Shown piece after piece: positions 1 to 12,914 of a stretch of 64,000 nt of DNA (the first letter of the stretch is position 1; the number at the start of each line of letters is the position of its first letter). The notes beneath the pieces are model-generated. The model did no database searches and was not told the DNA's origin. It saw only the letters and a program-made list of their open reading frames with translations. Position numbers and translations under genes: made by a program. The stretch is taken from the NCBI GenBank assembly GCA_964007475.1, contig OZ023273.1:101350533-101414532 (forward strand). Reading direction: 5' to 3'. The stretch comes from Hybos culiciformis. Taxonomy: Eukaryota; Arthropoda; Insecta; Diptera; Hybotidae.

Positions 1-190
1 AAATACATATAAAATAGTTTTATGTATTTTCAGAGAATTAAATAAATACAGACATAAAATTTAAAATGAGAATAAAAAATTTTCAATTTAAAAAATTGCC
101 AACGTGAAATGAAATTTTTTGTTCTCAATTTATAAAATCCAGCTCGAAAGATCAAAAGACTTAAATTTTAAAGCACACAATAATGAATAC

Positions 191-3169
191 CTGGTGTATT
201 TTTATCAAATATTAGTCGTGTTTTAGTTCCAAATGAATGTTTTGGCGAACTTCTTTTCAATTTCACTTTTTCAGCATAATAGGAATTGGGAGCTATAAAA
301 AAGGAATCATATTCCAGTTATGAAAATTACTCAAAAAAAAAAACCCAAAAATATTATACATAATTATATATACATATAAATTTCTAATTGATCACACATT
401 TTTACCTGGAGTCTCACTGTTAAAAACTATTTTAGTTCTTCTTCCAAATGAATATTTTGGAGAATTTTCTTTTCGTATGTCATATTTTTCAGGGCAATAA
501 CTATTTGGAGCTAATAAATATATATATATAAACAATAAATTCAATAAAATTCCAATTTCAAGAAAATTTATAAAATATTAAGTAGGTACTTTTGGAAAAT
601 AAACATAAAACAAACAACAAAAAAAAAAAAAAAAAATGTGTAATTAATACTCAAATATAAAATTTCGTACATTGAAGCAATGTTGAATTTATACAGTTTT
701 AACAAAAAGTGCGTTTATCAAAAATATGTACAAATAAAGCAATAAAACTTAATTCAAAATTAACTAATATTATTATATGAATAATGAATACATTGATGTC
801 CAAAAATATATATCAAATTCAACTTTTAAGTCTAGACAGTAGTTTTTTTTTTTTCATCGAGTTCTAGTTAAGAATTTCATATATAATAATAAATGTAAAA
901 TTAATTCCTATTAACGAAAAAGGTAAACTTGGTAAACTTGAGGTAAACTTGAGTATGCAAATGTAAACTTTCTAATCTAATCATCCCCTTTTATTTTTAT
1001 ATGAAATTTTTTTTAAAAGAAATGATATCATCTTGTAAGATATTAATCTTGTCTTTAAAGAAAACTTTTTTCCAGGCAATATGAAATTTATAAGAAAAGG
1101 ATAATTCCATTAGTTTAACATAAAATATGTATACTTAATATGTTATATTCTGAATATATTACAATTTTATTTGTATAAAATTTCCATTTTCATGTTTATA
1201 TATATTTTCATGTCAGTAAATATACAGAAAACTTTCATCAAATAATACTGATTAAAATTAATGACTAGGAAGCATCCTATCTATTTGATTGAAATATAGA
1301 AATTCCAAGAGATTCATGGAGAGCCTCGACACTACAAAAATCACATAAAATGCGTGCTTACATTTACATAAAATGATTAAAATGATAGTTGACCTATTTT
1401 TATATCTTAATTTTTTATTTTGTTATTATACGAATCATCAAATAAATTTATTTTTCCTTAGAGACCCTTTCATAAGTCTGACAAAGCTGCCATCTTATCA
1501 TAAATGCACTAAAAAATATATTTCTATAATAACTACTAATCTACATTTATATCTTTTTTACTTGATTATAAATATACATTCGTTAATCATTGAATTAGAT
1601 ATATATTTATTGATCATGATTACAATTTTTTTTCTTGATATTCCATTTCATCAAATATCTAGTAAATAACTACAAATTGTTTACCTTTCTTGAATATTAT
1701 ATTTATAGGTTAGGTATGCAATATTTCATTATAAAACTTCGTTCAGTCAATATTTTCTTCAAATATTCGATTAGAATTGAAATAATAAAATGTTTTCTCC
1801 ATTATGAAATTTATGCAAAAATTTAATTCTAACACTAAAATATAAAATAATGTAAAGATATATAATAAAATTTAATGTGTGTAGAGACCATAGAATATAG
1901 ACAAAACGAATGCATTATGTTTTTATATGAATTAGACGAGCAATTTGTAGTATACAAACAAATTGTTTTAACAAATTAAACTGCAATTTGTACAACAACA
2001 TTTTTTTTTTATTAGTTTGAAAAATGTTTGAAATGATTTTATGTATTCTATATGAAGCTTAAAAAAAATTTTAATTTTTTTTTTATTAAATGTCGAAAAT
2101 AAAAAAAATTTAGAGCCTCTTTTTATAGTATAATTGTAATTCGAACAAATAATTGATTGTTATCATTGTAAAGAAAGATATTTTGGGAAATGTCTTCAAT
2201 TGACACAACCCAAAATTATTTCCTTATTAAACATTGCAGACATATGTATGAAATAAATTAGATGAAACTCTTCAGTTAAGGAAAATTGCTTTTTGCGGAA
2301 CAGAAAAGCGTAATTTCACTCCTCAGTTGGTATTAAGTTATATAATATGGAATAAAAAAATGTTATGAAATGTTGGTAAGAATGTTAAGTGAGTTTCTGT
2401 TCAAAATATTTTAAAACACTTAATTACATACTGCTGATAATTCTCTATTTTTAATTGATTTATCGGTAACCAGTAAAATTTGTGACAAGTATGAATTATG
2501 ATGTAAGAATTATGAAATTTGATGCTGTGTATTTTTCGCCATGGGATATAAAATTTTTTTAACGGTGAAAAAACCGTGAAAAAACCGTATGCATATTATC
2601 AAAATCTTAAAATTATTTAACTGTAAAAATTTAAAATCTTACACCATGAAGATAAATTTATTTTACCTGGAATTAACATCGGTTTCGCCGGTTGTGGCTT
2701 TAAGCCAAAAGTAAATTTTGGTGCAGAATCCTTTATTTGATTTTTCGCTTTATCAATATCATATTCACCGGGTGCTGGCGTTAAAAATATCATTTGTGCT
2801 CTCGGTCGCGACTGTAAAGACATTGCCGGTGGAGTGTCTTTTCCTTTTGCAGCCAATCCCGATATATTATATTGTGCTGGTCCAGGTCCAACTTTACCTA
2901 AATGGCCTTTGTGACGTTGGCCAAAACTAAAAGCTGGTGATGCATGTTTTTTTGAATCCTGAACTTTTGTACCTAAAATTTTTAAAGATTAATTAGTATA
3001 TTGTATATAATTAAAAATTTAAAATTTTATTCGATTTATAATGATATATAAAATATATACCTAAGAGTGTTGGCAATTGTACACATGCCGGTCCAGGTGT
3101 TAAAGCTTCTGCAGCGATCTTACCACGACGAACCGTTGGTGTCCACGGCCTTTGTTCAAATCCACCCAT
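191..3169 (-). CDS. Outer dense fibre protein 3 (ODF3/CIMAP1)-like, STPGR-repeat protein, 3' end outside window
   Basis: Four coding exons on the minus strand join in frame: 3061-3169, 2667-2972, 406-510 and 191-292. All three introns seen within the window, and the donor leaving the last exon, are GT-AG type and phase 1, each splitting a Gly codon. The product (about 207 residues so far) starts MGGFEQRPWTPTVRRGKIAA, resembling the N-terminus of ODF3-family proteins. It then carries SHIPPO/STPGR-type repeats: TPGPA, VGPGPAQYNI, TPAPGEYDI, then one repeat per exon (APNSYCPEKY...SFGRR...TPG and APNSYYAEKV...SFGTK...TPG). Family members are sperm-tail or axonemal microtubule-associated proteins; that role is inferred from the family. 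ATG 3169 is chosen because it is the first Met after the AG acceptor at 3215-3216 and fits the family N-terminus, although the frame stays open to the acceptor. The exon 191-292 ends at a donor, so at least one more exon lies left of base 1. Confidence 0.85.
511..2666 (-). other. Large intron of the ODF3-like gene
   Basis: GT-AG intron of about 2.2 kb. It is AT-rich, with poly-A and poly-T runs and three imperfect copies of ggtaaactt near 921-953. Open frames at 1373-1669 and 1635-1826 are Ile/Leu/Tyr/Phe-rich, as expected from AT-rich noise. No convincing exon or mobile element was seen. Confidence 0.7.
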
Positions 3170-3214
3170 GCTTATTAAGCGTTTATTTTTGATTGGGTAA
3201 ATGCAACAGGGAAC
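3170..3214 (-). other. Probable 5' UTR part of the first coding exon of the ODF3-like gene
   Basis: A pyrimidine-rich tract ending TTTTCAG lies immediately upstream on the minus strand, so the exon holding the start codon appears to begin at 3214. An upstream noncoding exon is implied but was not located. Confidence 0.45.
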
Positions 3215-3666
3215 CTGAAAATTAAAAAATAAAAATATTATCAAATGTTTGCGATTACGTTTTTATCAATAAAAGTATTAACTTTCTTATCATATTTGGC
3301 ATAATCGTAAACCATTTTTGTGTTTAAAAGTTAGATTTTTTTTTTTAAATCGTATAAAATAATATTTATTTTAAATTTGAAAGATTTTCTAAAACAATGA
3401 TTTACTTAATTATCATTCATATATTGTATTTTTCTATCATTTTGATCGAAGAACTACTGACATGTTGAAAATAATTGTCAATAAAACAAAATTAAAGATT
3501 TTATGATAATATCTGACGATATTGTTTGTCTAAGTATAAGTAATATGAATTATTTTTAAAATAAACTACAATATTAATCTCTTATATAACATATAACAAA
3601 CATTGTATGAATAGTGAAATAAAATATCTATTTATCTGATTCTTCAAACAACCAATATTTCGATTT

Positions 3667-3906
3667 TTAAATTACATAATAAAGTTTGTGCATAACTTCT
3701 TTGAGCACCAGAACATTTTGGGGTTTAAAAAAACTTCCAAAACCATAAAACTTATAACTGGTTGAACAGAAAAGATCGACCTCTTCTCTAGAGTGACTTT
3801 GTTTTTGCTTCTTAACCAAGATATTTGCCAAATTCAATGCTTCTTTTTTACTATATTTACCGCAATAAGAATCCGATATTATGTACAATTTGTAAAAGCA
3901 AAGCAT
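3667..3906 (-). CDS. Unidentified 79-codon ORF with coding-like composition
   Basis: An intact ATG-to-TAA frame that I do not recognise. Unlike the surrounding AT-noise frames it mixes charged and polar residues (KYSKKEALNLANILVKKQ, then SREEVDLFCSTSYKFYGFG) and ends LKEVMHKLYYVI. The first 15 residues are hydrophobic or Tyr-rich and might be intronic, because an AG lies just before the codons for KKEALN, so the real unit could be a terminal exon. It lies about 450 bp upstream of the ODF3-like first coding exon on the same strand. It could be a small gene, a terminal exon of a gene whose other exons I missed, or a transposon remnant. Confidence 0.35.
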   Translation of the reverse strand: MLCFYKLYIISDSYCGKYSKKEALNLANILVKKQKQSHSREEVDLFCSTSYKFYGFGSFFKPQNVLVLKEVMHKLYYVI

Positions 3907-6900
3907 AATAAATCACCAGAAAATGAGAAAATTATATACACCTAACTATAATGTAGTGTAAAATTGAGGAAACCATAAATGCGTTATGAATAGTGTAATA
4001 ATTTACTTTGTAAAATTAATCAGTCATGAAAATATATTATATTTTTCATTGTTTTCTTTTTCATATACACACAGGATTTATATGTACATTTAATAAATGA
4101 AACCTCTAACAGCATATATGTGCTACATATATACTAGTATATAATGTGTTTTTTAAATTTTAAGTTACCTAACAAAATATTATATAAATTTTTCATTCTT
4201 TCTTCGGCTTCATAACTATACGGATAATGGTATTCCCAATGTTTATCCTTTTTTATGATTTTATACTTAAATTTATTTTGAAGTTAATTTATTTCATTTT
4301 TTCACAAATTATCCCTATAATTCTCTAGAATTCTCTTAAAGGATATGCAGATGTTTGCGAATCTACAATATAAATAATTAAAACAACTCAATAAATACTA
4401 CACCAACTGTTGCACATGTATTTCTTCAACAACTCACTAAATACTAAAAAATCGAATAGTATATTAAATTGAATGTATATATTACTATAGGTTCTTGCGA
4501 TAACACACATATTATTAAGCTCGATAATTATTCAATTATTTTTACAGTTAAGAGACATGCAATGTGCAATAGAAATAATTTATTTTTTTATTAATTTTGA
4601 GAAAATGAGTTCTTATTTCGAAACATTGTAATTTAATGGTATGTAAATACCTATAATTATTAAAGAAAGTAGTAAAAATGGAAGTACACATAGAACTTAT
4701 GGATTTCAGTTCGAATTTCTCAAAGAGTTAGTTATTTAGACCTTAAAAAATAAATTTTACAAATTAGTTGACCATTTTTATACTTCTTGGGTTCCAAGAA
4801 AACTCAAACATTCTTAGTTGAATTTATTTCCTGAACACAAGCTATAATCACTGCATGAAGTCAATATTTTAATAACAAAATCAATCCGAAGTTTTACTAG
4901 AAAAATGAGTTGATGCTTTATTTGAAAATAAAATATGATTCTTCTAATGTCTTCACTTTTTTAGACCTTCGAATAATAAATATAGCTATTAAAGCTGATA
5001 TTAAAGCTATGCTCAAATCTCTGTTAGGAAGAAATGTCAAATATATATCGTAGAAAAATTAATATCATCCTGAAAAATTACCTGTCTTTTTAATATTAGA
5101 CAAAAAATTAAGATTGCGGAAGAACAAATTTAAATTATATATCTATTTAAGTTTATTTAAAAATAATTTTAAATTACAACTAAACAGTTTTCAGTTGTCT
5201 TAAATAATTCCTGTACCGAAGAAAATGTTTTAGATATACCTTGAATATGGAATTTAAAAAAAAAATTTTTTTTTAGTTCCAAGGATTCAACTTTAGTTAA
5301 CAAAACAATTAAGGCAATTATAGAAAATCGAATTACATAGAGAACAATATATTAGGTATTACATAATACAGCTCACACATGTAAATATGTATAAATCAAA
5401 ACTATTTCTCAAAAAAATAATTAAATCTAGATATGAAAATATAAAAATACAATCGAATTTAATATTATTTTATAAAATCTATATTCCTGATTTCCTAATT
5501 CACTGAACTATTCTAACTATAGAGTTCATATAGAGTACTTCAGTTATAATATCTGCCATATAAATTTCATCTATTTTAATTTCAGCTTATAATAATTAAG
5601 ATTTAAACGTTCGTTGATTCCTTAATCCTTAATTATTGCCAGCTGAATTTATTTTTTATTTATTAACTTGTTACACCGGGACACAACGCCTCTTCAGAAA
5701 TACACATTTTTTACGAAATAGCTTAAGTATATATGAATAGAAAAATAATTATAAATCTGTAATTAATCATCTTTACTTTTTTCCAAATGAATCATCAGAA
5801 TTATAGACTTATGCTTTTTTTATTTATTGAATAAAAATAATTACTAAAATATTTTAACAAAGTTAATTTTAAATTACAAAAATGTAAGTCGTATGTGGCT
5901 TATGTAGACTTTTAAAATATTAACTTCCAAATTTGGAAATATTTGGCATTGTGTTTTCATTTATACATTTTTTAATTTTATTTTATTACTTTCGTTGTCA
6001 GTGTGGGCACGATTTCATTTTCTAATCATAAAATAAAATTGAATTTTAATTGCCTGATGGTTTGCCATTTTGACAATGCTTCATAATTAAAAATTATCAA
6101 ATGAATGAAAAAAAAAAGGCAAATAAATAAGTACCTAATTGAGTTACATATTGATAATAGGGAAGAAGGCAAAATTAAAATAAAAAAAAATTTATTAATT
6201 TTAACAACATATATTTTTTTCTCAATTTGAAGGTAAAATAAGGTCCTGACAAAGTCTTGATAAGATAATTTAGGTACCGCGTCTGTCGTTTCGAAAGCAT
6301 AGACGATATTTTTTTTTTTTTTTCAAATTGAGAACTAATTAAAAAGTTATAATTTGATGAACTTGAATTTAAATTTGAAAATAAAATTTAAAATTTATGT
6401 TTTCTTTCATATGCACAACCTACCTTTTATAATTTTATAAATAAAATAGTGTTTTTCTCTCATAATTATTAAAATTCCTTTCGAAATAAGTTACTATTCA
6501 ATAGAAAAAATATCGTTAAATTCTATGAACTCATTTCGTATATAGTTATTTTCAGGTTCAGTGCTAAACAATAAAGCTGGAGGTGGAAATAATTATATAA
6601 AAAAAATTTAATCTATGTTTCTTTACGAAAAAAATCAATAGAAATAAAACATATATGTATATACATTTTAAAAAAATTATTCAACATAAATAAAAAACAA
6701 ATAAATGTCAAATCATTTAAAAAAAATTCTGGGTGACTTTCAACCTACATTTAATTAATTTCGGGCTTATAAAGTCTTAAGTAAATTTATTATTATTTTG
6801 TCTACCATACTTTTATATCTAAGTAGATAACGTATATTGTACATAAATTTATTTATTTATGAAAGGATTTATCAATTTTAGAATTTTTAAAAAGTTTTCA

Positions 6901-7845
6901 AAAATTATGTTATTTTTTATAAAAGATTTGTATGATAAAAAGTTGTATATCTAAATATGGGTCAACTGGTCTCCTTACGCCAACAATAGACATAAACTAC
7001 AATAATATACAATATTATAGTTCTTAAAATTTAATTTTGATTCAATCAATTGATTCTTAATATTCTTATTAAAAACTTCGATCGAGTTCTTAATTAATGT
7101 TATAATGTTTATTCATAAAGTTTATATAAAGTTTTTTATCATAGATAAAACATATGGAATTTTTAGCATAAGAATATCCAATAAAGAAATCTATCTTGCT
7201 AAAATTTGGAACATTTGAGAATTAATTGCACGATTGATATTGCATTAATTTTTTTGACTATATGTAAGTCAATATATTCAAAACTTGGCCAGGTATTTTC
7301 TTGACCTACATTTAATAATAAATTCTACAATATGTATGTTAATTTTAAATATAAATATTATCCCAAAGTATTCTTCTTTTTTTATTATGACCGCTAAACA
7401 ATTTATTATCAAGGATAAAATATGAATTATTTGTTATATAAAACACATATATGTACATAAATATGTAGATATGTAGGTACCTATGTTATTGCTGTAATTT
7501 GTTTTGGTGAAAAAAATTTACAAATTTCCATTGTCACTGTACTGCTAACATAGAATTTAAATTATAAATAAAATTTAAATTTTAAAAATTTAGATTGGAC
7601 CTAAAGCGTTATAATTTTATCACCTACTATATATGAAAAATTTAATAAAATTAATTAAAAGAGTGTTCAGATGATAGTAAAGTACATCTTATTTTACATT
7701 TTTACAAATTTTATAATTATTTTTATTTCTTAATTTTATGCTACTAATAAATATCAATAATAATTTTGAGCTTTTATATATTTCTTAATATAAATTCAGT
7801 TAAATTTTTACAAATTTTTTTTGTTAAACATTAACGACGCGGCCA
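3907..7845. other. AT-rich intergenic stretch, no gene seen
   Basis: About 3.9 kb of AT-rich DNA with homopolymer runs and no exon-like segment on either strand. A small inverted pair, ttctcaatttga near 6220 and tcaaattgagaa near 6325, flanks a slightly GC-richer patch and may be a degraded foldback. Confidence 0.6.
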
Positions 7846-7996
7846 TTCTCTATATAACAAAAATGAAAATTCCACCGCATTTCCAAATTTGCATGCAATG
7901 ACATACAAAAATTTTTAATTCACATAAAATGTACATGGTTTCCTTTCTAAATTATATCCTTGCAAAAACAAAATTTCATTTTTGTTATATAGAGAA
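7846..7996. mobile_element. Short foldback/MITE-like element
   Basis: The 25-bp arms at 7846-7870 and 7972-7996 are near-perfect inverted repeats (left arm begins ttctctatataacaaaaatg) around about 100 bp of non-coding DNA. No clear target duplication was seen and there is no coding capacity. The TE class is not assignable. Confidence 0.6.
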
Positions 7997-10540
7997 AATT
8001 TGATTTGAAACAAAAAATTGTTCAATAATAATTAAATACAAATTCAATTTTCTTATTTCGTTAACTTCTTATCATAAAAAGAACTACTCAAACAGTATTT
8101 ATGGTTTATTATATATTATTTACACATATTTTTCTAATTCAAGTACTCCCTTAAGCTTACTTTAGGATATACTTATAATGCTTTTATTATTTAATTTTCT
8201 AAATTTTTATAGATCAAAAAATCAATACTACAAAACATTTTACAAGCTATTTCAATGAAACTTTTCACTTTCGGGACTCCTTAATATGTATATCAGCGAG
8301 AAGAGCGGGGAAATTAATAGTAACTTGTATAATTTCTAATAATTGATTAAACACACATCAGATCGCAAACCATCACAACTAGTTTATCAATTATGTTTTT
8401 CTTAATTTAAAGCTAATAATGTTCGCAGTTACCTATTAAAATTATAAAGGACTTATAAATGTACGACATTATTTTATTTTCACCGTATCATTATTATTAT
8501 TGTTATTATTTGATTTTTGTGTTTAAAAATAATGACATTTGTAACAAGTTAATAATATTAACGTAGGTACATAATAAAGTACATATATTTAGTAAGTATA
8601 TGTAAATTGAAATTCATTTATATTATGTACTCTATGATAGTGAAACGTCATAATAGAAATATGAACAGGATATTAAGAAGGTACCAATTGGTGCCACTCC
8701 AAGGAAAAATCAGATAATTTTTTTTTGTTAAACCTATACTATATTTATGTTTTTATTTATTTTTTTTCTTCAAGGTGTATATGAATGGAATATTATATGT
8801 ATATATATAGTAAATGTATAGCAATTTTATGTGATTATTTGGAACACTGATAATAAAAATAAATAAAATTTATGCAATCGTAGTTAGGGAAAGTTATTTT
8901 TAGATAAGGATTATTCAAGGAATTTTAAAAAATCAATATTAAATTGATTATATGTTCATATATATAAAATATATAATATGTAAATGTGTATACAAATTAT
9001 AACTTGTAAAGCGTATTGTAACATTAAATCACATTTCAATTTAAAATAATCAAAATAAATAAAACTTTTGAAAATCCCCCAAGACATATTTTTCAAAATT
9101 AGATATTGTGAGTATTTAAAATAAATGTTAAATTAATAGACACAATACACACTCAATTTCAAATGATTTATTGTTAAAAAATTATTACCAATTGATTGGG
9201 AGTATTGAAATGTTGTTTTCTCTTAGACTACTACCTTTGGAGGGGAATATTTTCCAACAATACTATAATCATTTCATTAGAATTTACATTGACAACCAGA
9301 CTATTTTCAGAGTGTAGTAATTATGATATTATTTTTACTATAATATAATAGACACTTTTTAAATGAACAAACAACCTACAAATTAATTTAAAAACTATAT
9401 AACGTAAGTACATCATAAATAATTTTTAAAACTTTAATTTACAGAAAAAAAAATTAATGTATTTAGCAAGTTTACATGACATCTAATTCTACGTCCGTCT
9501 CCCACATTAACTCATGTATATTTAGTAATTTATTCAAAGAAAATTAATTTAATTTTTTTTTTTTTTTTTAACTCAATTACATAATAAGAAAATAACGATT
9601 TTGCGTGTTTTCACAAATTCAAGACGAAATATTTATGATTTAATGACAAACAAAGTAAACAAATTTCATACATAAAATTTTGCAATTTATAATTAAAATA
9701 AATTTATTCAATGTTAAATTTTGTGTTCCGAAAAACATCTTAATTAAATAATAATAATAATAATAACAATTCTATTGTTAATTTACTTGAAAATTATTAT
9801 AATTTTATTTTTGATTTGAAAATTTAATATAGAAATCTATTGAATGGATTTAATATTTTCTTGAATTTTTAAATTTCCAATCTATCTTACTTGAGGTAGG
9901 TATATGATTTCTATTTATATAATTATTTTGTATAAGGTGGTAGTGTGAAAATTATTATCAATTACGAAGTGACAATAATTTCATATCGCATTGCTTAATA
10001 CTTTATTTTTATCTAACAAGTAAAATTATTTCAAAATATTATTTAACAAATTTTTTATTTTAATTTTTGTTAAATTGTGAAAATACTTCATCACATTTTT
10101 ATTTAACTTTATTTTGTGAATGTGAAAATAAAATTAGTTAAATTTTAATTAAAAATTTTTTAAAACAATTAAAATCTTCATAAAAATTTGTGTTATTAGT
10201 CGCATATTAGCTACAAATGTTTGTATTATTGATTTGCAAAGAACAAACAGATAAAAAATATTATTCAACATATAAGTAAGATAATTTGAAAATTACTGTG
10301 AATTCATTCAAGTTAAAAAATAAGAAAGATAAAATAAAAATTATCAAATTTTGTCAACATATTATATGTCCCGTAGACACTATTATAATCAATCAATTTT
10401 TAAACACGAATTTTTACAAATATAAATATCTATTTTTATACCAGAAACTATTTTTCTTGAGTTCTTTAATTTAAGGTTCTTTAAGTACACAGTGTTATAC
10501 AACACAATAGTGGCATTTATTTTCTTTTAATGCTGTATTT
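7997..10540. other. AT-rich intergenic stretch, no gene seen
   Basis: Nothing coding was detected. Contains a short (ATA)n tract near 9750 and several poly-T runs. Confidence 0.6.
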
Positions 10541-10801
10541 GAGTAGTTCATTTTGAAAGTGGTTTAAGTCCATTTTTCAAAAAAAATAGTTAATTTTTAC
10601 AATAAGCACAATAGTATATACCTATTCTTTTTATTTATAAACAATTTTAGTCTAGTATCATTAAAACCGCTTTGATTTTGGCACTTGAAAATTAGCTTAT
10701 GGAAATATTAATGTATATTTTTAAATCAATTCAAACACAAAACCTTAAATATCTCAATACAAGAACAAATGGACTTAAACCACTTTCAAAATAAACGGCT
10801 C
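10541..10801. mobile_element. MITE-like element with about 35-bp terminal inverted repeats
   Basis: The left arm 10541-10575 and right arm 10767-10801 are inverted copies sharing the core ttttgaaagtggtttaagtc. The interior (about 190 bp) has no ORF. Target duplication unclear; non-autonomous and unclassified. Confidence 0.65.
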
Positions 10802-11595
10802 ATTTGTTAGATTCCTGATTTTTTAATTGAAAAAGTATTAAGATGCTTAATCCATTAGTAATATCTAACTCAGCATTTAACAATTGCTTTATAATTGGGA
10901 AAAATCAGTTGGCATTAAGAGATTTTATAAACAACATATATTGTAATGAATGTATTGAACACAGAACTAATTGTGTGTCAGTTGAATATGTAAAAAAACC
11001 GGATCATTATTAACTGCCTACACATAAGAAATATCTTAACTTGCAAAAGTTGGAATTTTTATTAATAACGTGATTATGTAAATACCACTTTTGCAATTTC
11101 GAAAACATGAATTTTTCAAAATCAGAAATTAAAATTGGAATTTAAATTTTTAGAGCCTTAATTTGATAGGGTTCTACAAGCAGACATTTGTCTGCAGAAA
11201 TGTTATTATTTAGTATCTTAGACTAATTTAATATCTCAATATTACCTAATTAGTTATAATTTCAATATTTTCATAGTTGAAATATTTTTTTTTTGTTCGA
11301 ACATTTTTGAAATATTACTTTTCCACTATTTATGCTTAAAACGTTAATTTTTCCGCAATAATTCCAATGCATTTATAAACCTAATTTCTAAAATTGCAAA
11401 TTAAAAATTATTCTCCAATTAATGCCAAATATGTACGTATATAATAATCATAATCTCCTAACAGTTACATAAAAAAAAATATATACAAATAAAAAAGTAA
11501 TAAAAACTAAATTGGTATTTAAAATAAAATAATACTTATTGAAATTGTATAAATGAATTCAGCTTAAGAAATTTTTAAATATATCTCTTTTAATG

Positions 11596-11635
11596 TATAA
11601 AAGTTAAAGCTTGATTTTGAAATATAGTCAGTTTA
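11596..11635 (+). promoter_or_regulatory. TATA box and initiator of the serine protease homologue
   Basis: TATAAAAG at 11596-11603 is followed by TCAGTT at 11628-11633, matching the arthropod initiator consensus, with the putative +1 A at 11630. The spacing (about 34 bp) is slightly long but plausible. It would give a 5' UTR of about 60 nt before the ATG at 11690. Confidence 0.55.
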
Positions 11636-11689
11636 TGTTCAAACCTAGTCTTTTCATAATATACCTAATATAAGTAGAGTAAATTATAC

Positions 11690-12445
11690 ATGTTAAACAA
11701 CATGTTTTACTATAACAATGATTATAATCGTCACTGCCACCACCACTGCTATCAAAGACAACAACAAAAATTTTGTTTTTATGTTATTGTCATTTCTGTG
11801 ATAATTGGTTTAGCAACAACATTAGATTTAAAATCAATTGAGCCAACGTTTCAAGTTAAAATGAATTCAGAGAAACCTCAGGTACCAGTTACTTGTATTG
11901 GGGCTGTAATTGATACAGATCAAATTTTGACAGCATTATCATGTTCAAGAAATTTCATTATTTTGGAGTTAAGTGATTCAACGGTGGATACATTTTCAAA
12001 TGCTGATGGTTTGGCTACAAATGAGACAGCTGATATAGCAATTTATGCATTAAAATATCAGGTTGAAATTGTTCCAGCGAAAATTCAAAGGAAGCAATTA
12101 AGAGAAAAAACACCTGTATTAGTTCAAGGCTACATTAATAAGGAATTGAAAGAAGTTGAAAGTAAAGTTGGTCGCATTGGGATAACAGCTGGAATTATGA
12201 CTTTAGAAAATGCTGATGCCATAGATAATACTTTTGAAGATAGTGTCATTGTTGTTAATAAAGATACAAATGAATTAGTCGGTATAACTGTGTATCCATG
12301 GATGAGAACAAAATCAGTCATTATGGATTTAACAAACAATCGAACTAAAAATTGGATTATTAATTTTAATGATAATTTTAAATCAACTGATACTTTAGAT
12401 AACTTAGCACATGAGCAGTTTTGGAAACCACTTAATGAAGGTTGA
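11690..12445 (+). CDS. Trypsin-like serine protease homologue, catalytically dead, single exon
   Basis: Intronless 251-residue protein. Residues about 28-44 (CFYVIVISVIIGLATTL) form one hydrophobic segment, a signal peptide or signal anchor after an unusual His/Tyr/Gln-rich N-terminus. The rest follows the S1 (chymotrypsin) fold in degraded form: CIGAVIDTDQILTALSCS matches the CGGSLI...VLTAAHC region, with Ser where the catalytic His should be; ADIAIYAL matches the NDIALLKL strand and keeps an Asp; the GDSGGP loop is replaced by FEDSVIVV, so the catalytic Ser context is lost; NELVGITVY and the late NWI match the last strand and C-terminal helix. It is therefore likely a secreted or membrane-tethered non-enzymatic homologue; its partner is unknown. 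ATG 11690 gives the full frame, and a second in-frame ATG at 11702 is possible. AATAAA occurs at 12445-12450, overlapping the stop codon, and again at 12909-12914. Confidence 0.8.
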   Translation: MLNNMFYYNNDYNRHCHHHCYQRQQQKFCFYVIVISVIIGLATTLDLKSIEPTFQVKMNSEKPQVPVTCIGAVIDTDQILTALSCSRNFIILELSDSTVDTFSNADGLATNETADIAIYALKYQVEIVPAKIQRKQLREKTPVLVQGYINKELKEVESKVGRIGITAGIMTLENADAIDNTFEDSVIVVNKDTNELVGITVYPWMRTKSVIMDLTNNRTKNWIINFNDNFKSTDTLDNLAHEQFWKPLNEG

Positions 12446-12914
12446 ATAAAGTGATAAAATTATTAGAATTAAGTTTAATATGGATAATGTACATTGTATG
12501 TATAGTTGTTTACCCGTGGTACTACAGATACTTAAAAAAAATTATAAATAAGTGTACAATTTACCTGTAAAACTTAGTAAAAATATTAATCTAAGTAAAT
12601 AAGTTATAAAGCTTGTATTGTTTTAGAGCTATCAAAATTATTTTTACAAACACCCGGTTTTATTTCTTAAAAATAGAAATAATACTGATTATATTGTCCA
12701 AAGTCTACTATCAGATAAATTATGTCCTCAGTAGAACTTTAAAAAGATGGCACATTTTTTCTCCGGACGACATTAGTTCGGTATTCTTAAATTAAATTAA
12801 ACTTCAGTTTTTCAAATATAATGCCATAGTTTTTCACTTAAAATTGTTGTTAGTCTTAAAAAATTACAAAAATTTTGTATAACTGTAAATAATATTTATA
12901 TCTTGATTAATAAA
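12446..12914 (+). other. Probable 3' UTR of the protease homologue
   Basis: The first AATAAA overlaps the stop codon and is probably too close to serve. The AATAAA at 12909-12914 is the likelier poly(A) signal. The short frame at 12613-12795 shows no family resemblance. Confidence 0.35.

Noticed and set aside
1373..1826. Two overlapping plus-strand ORFs
   Set aside because: Phe/Ile/Tyr/Leu-rich, low-complexity composition inside an intron of the ODF3-like gene.
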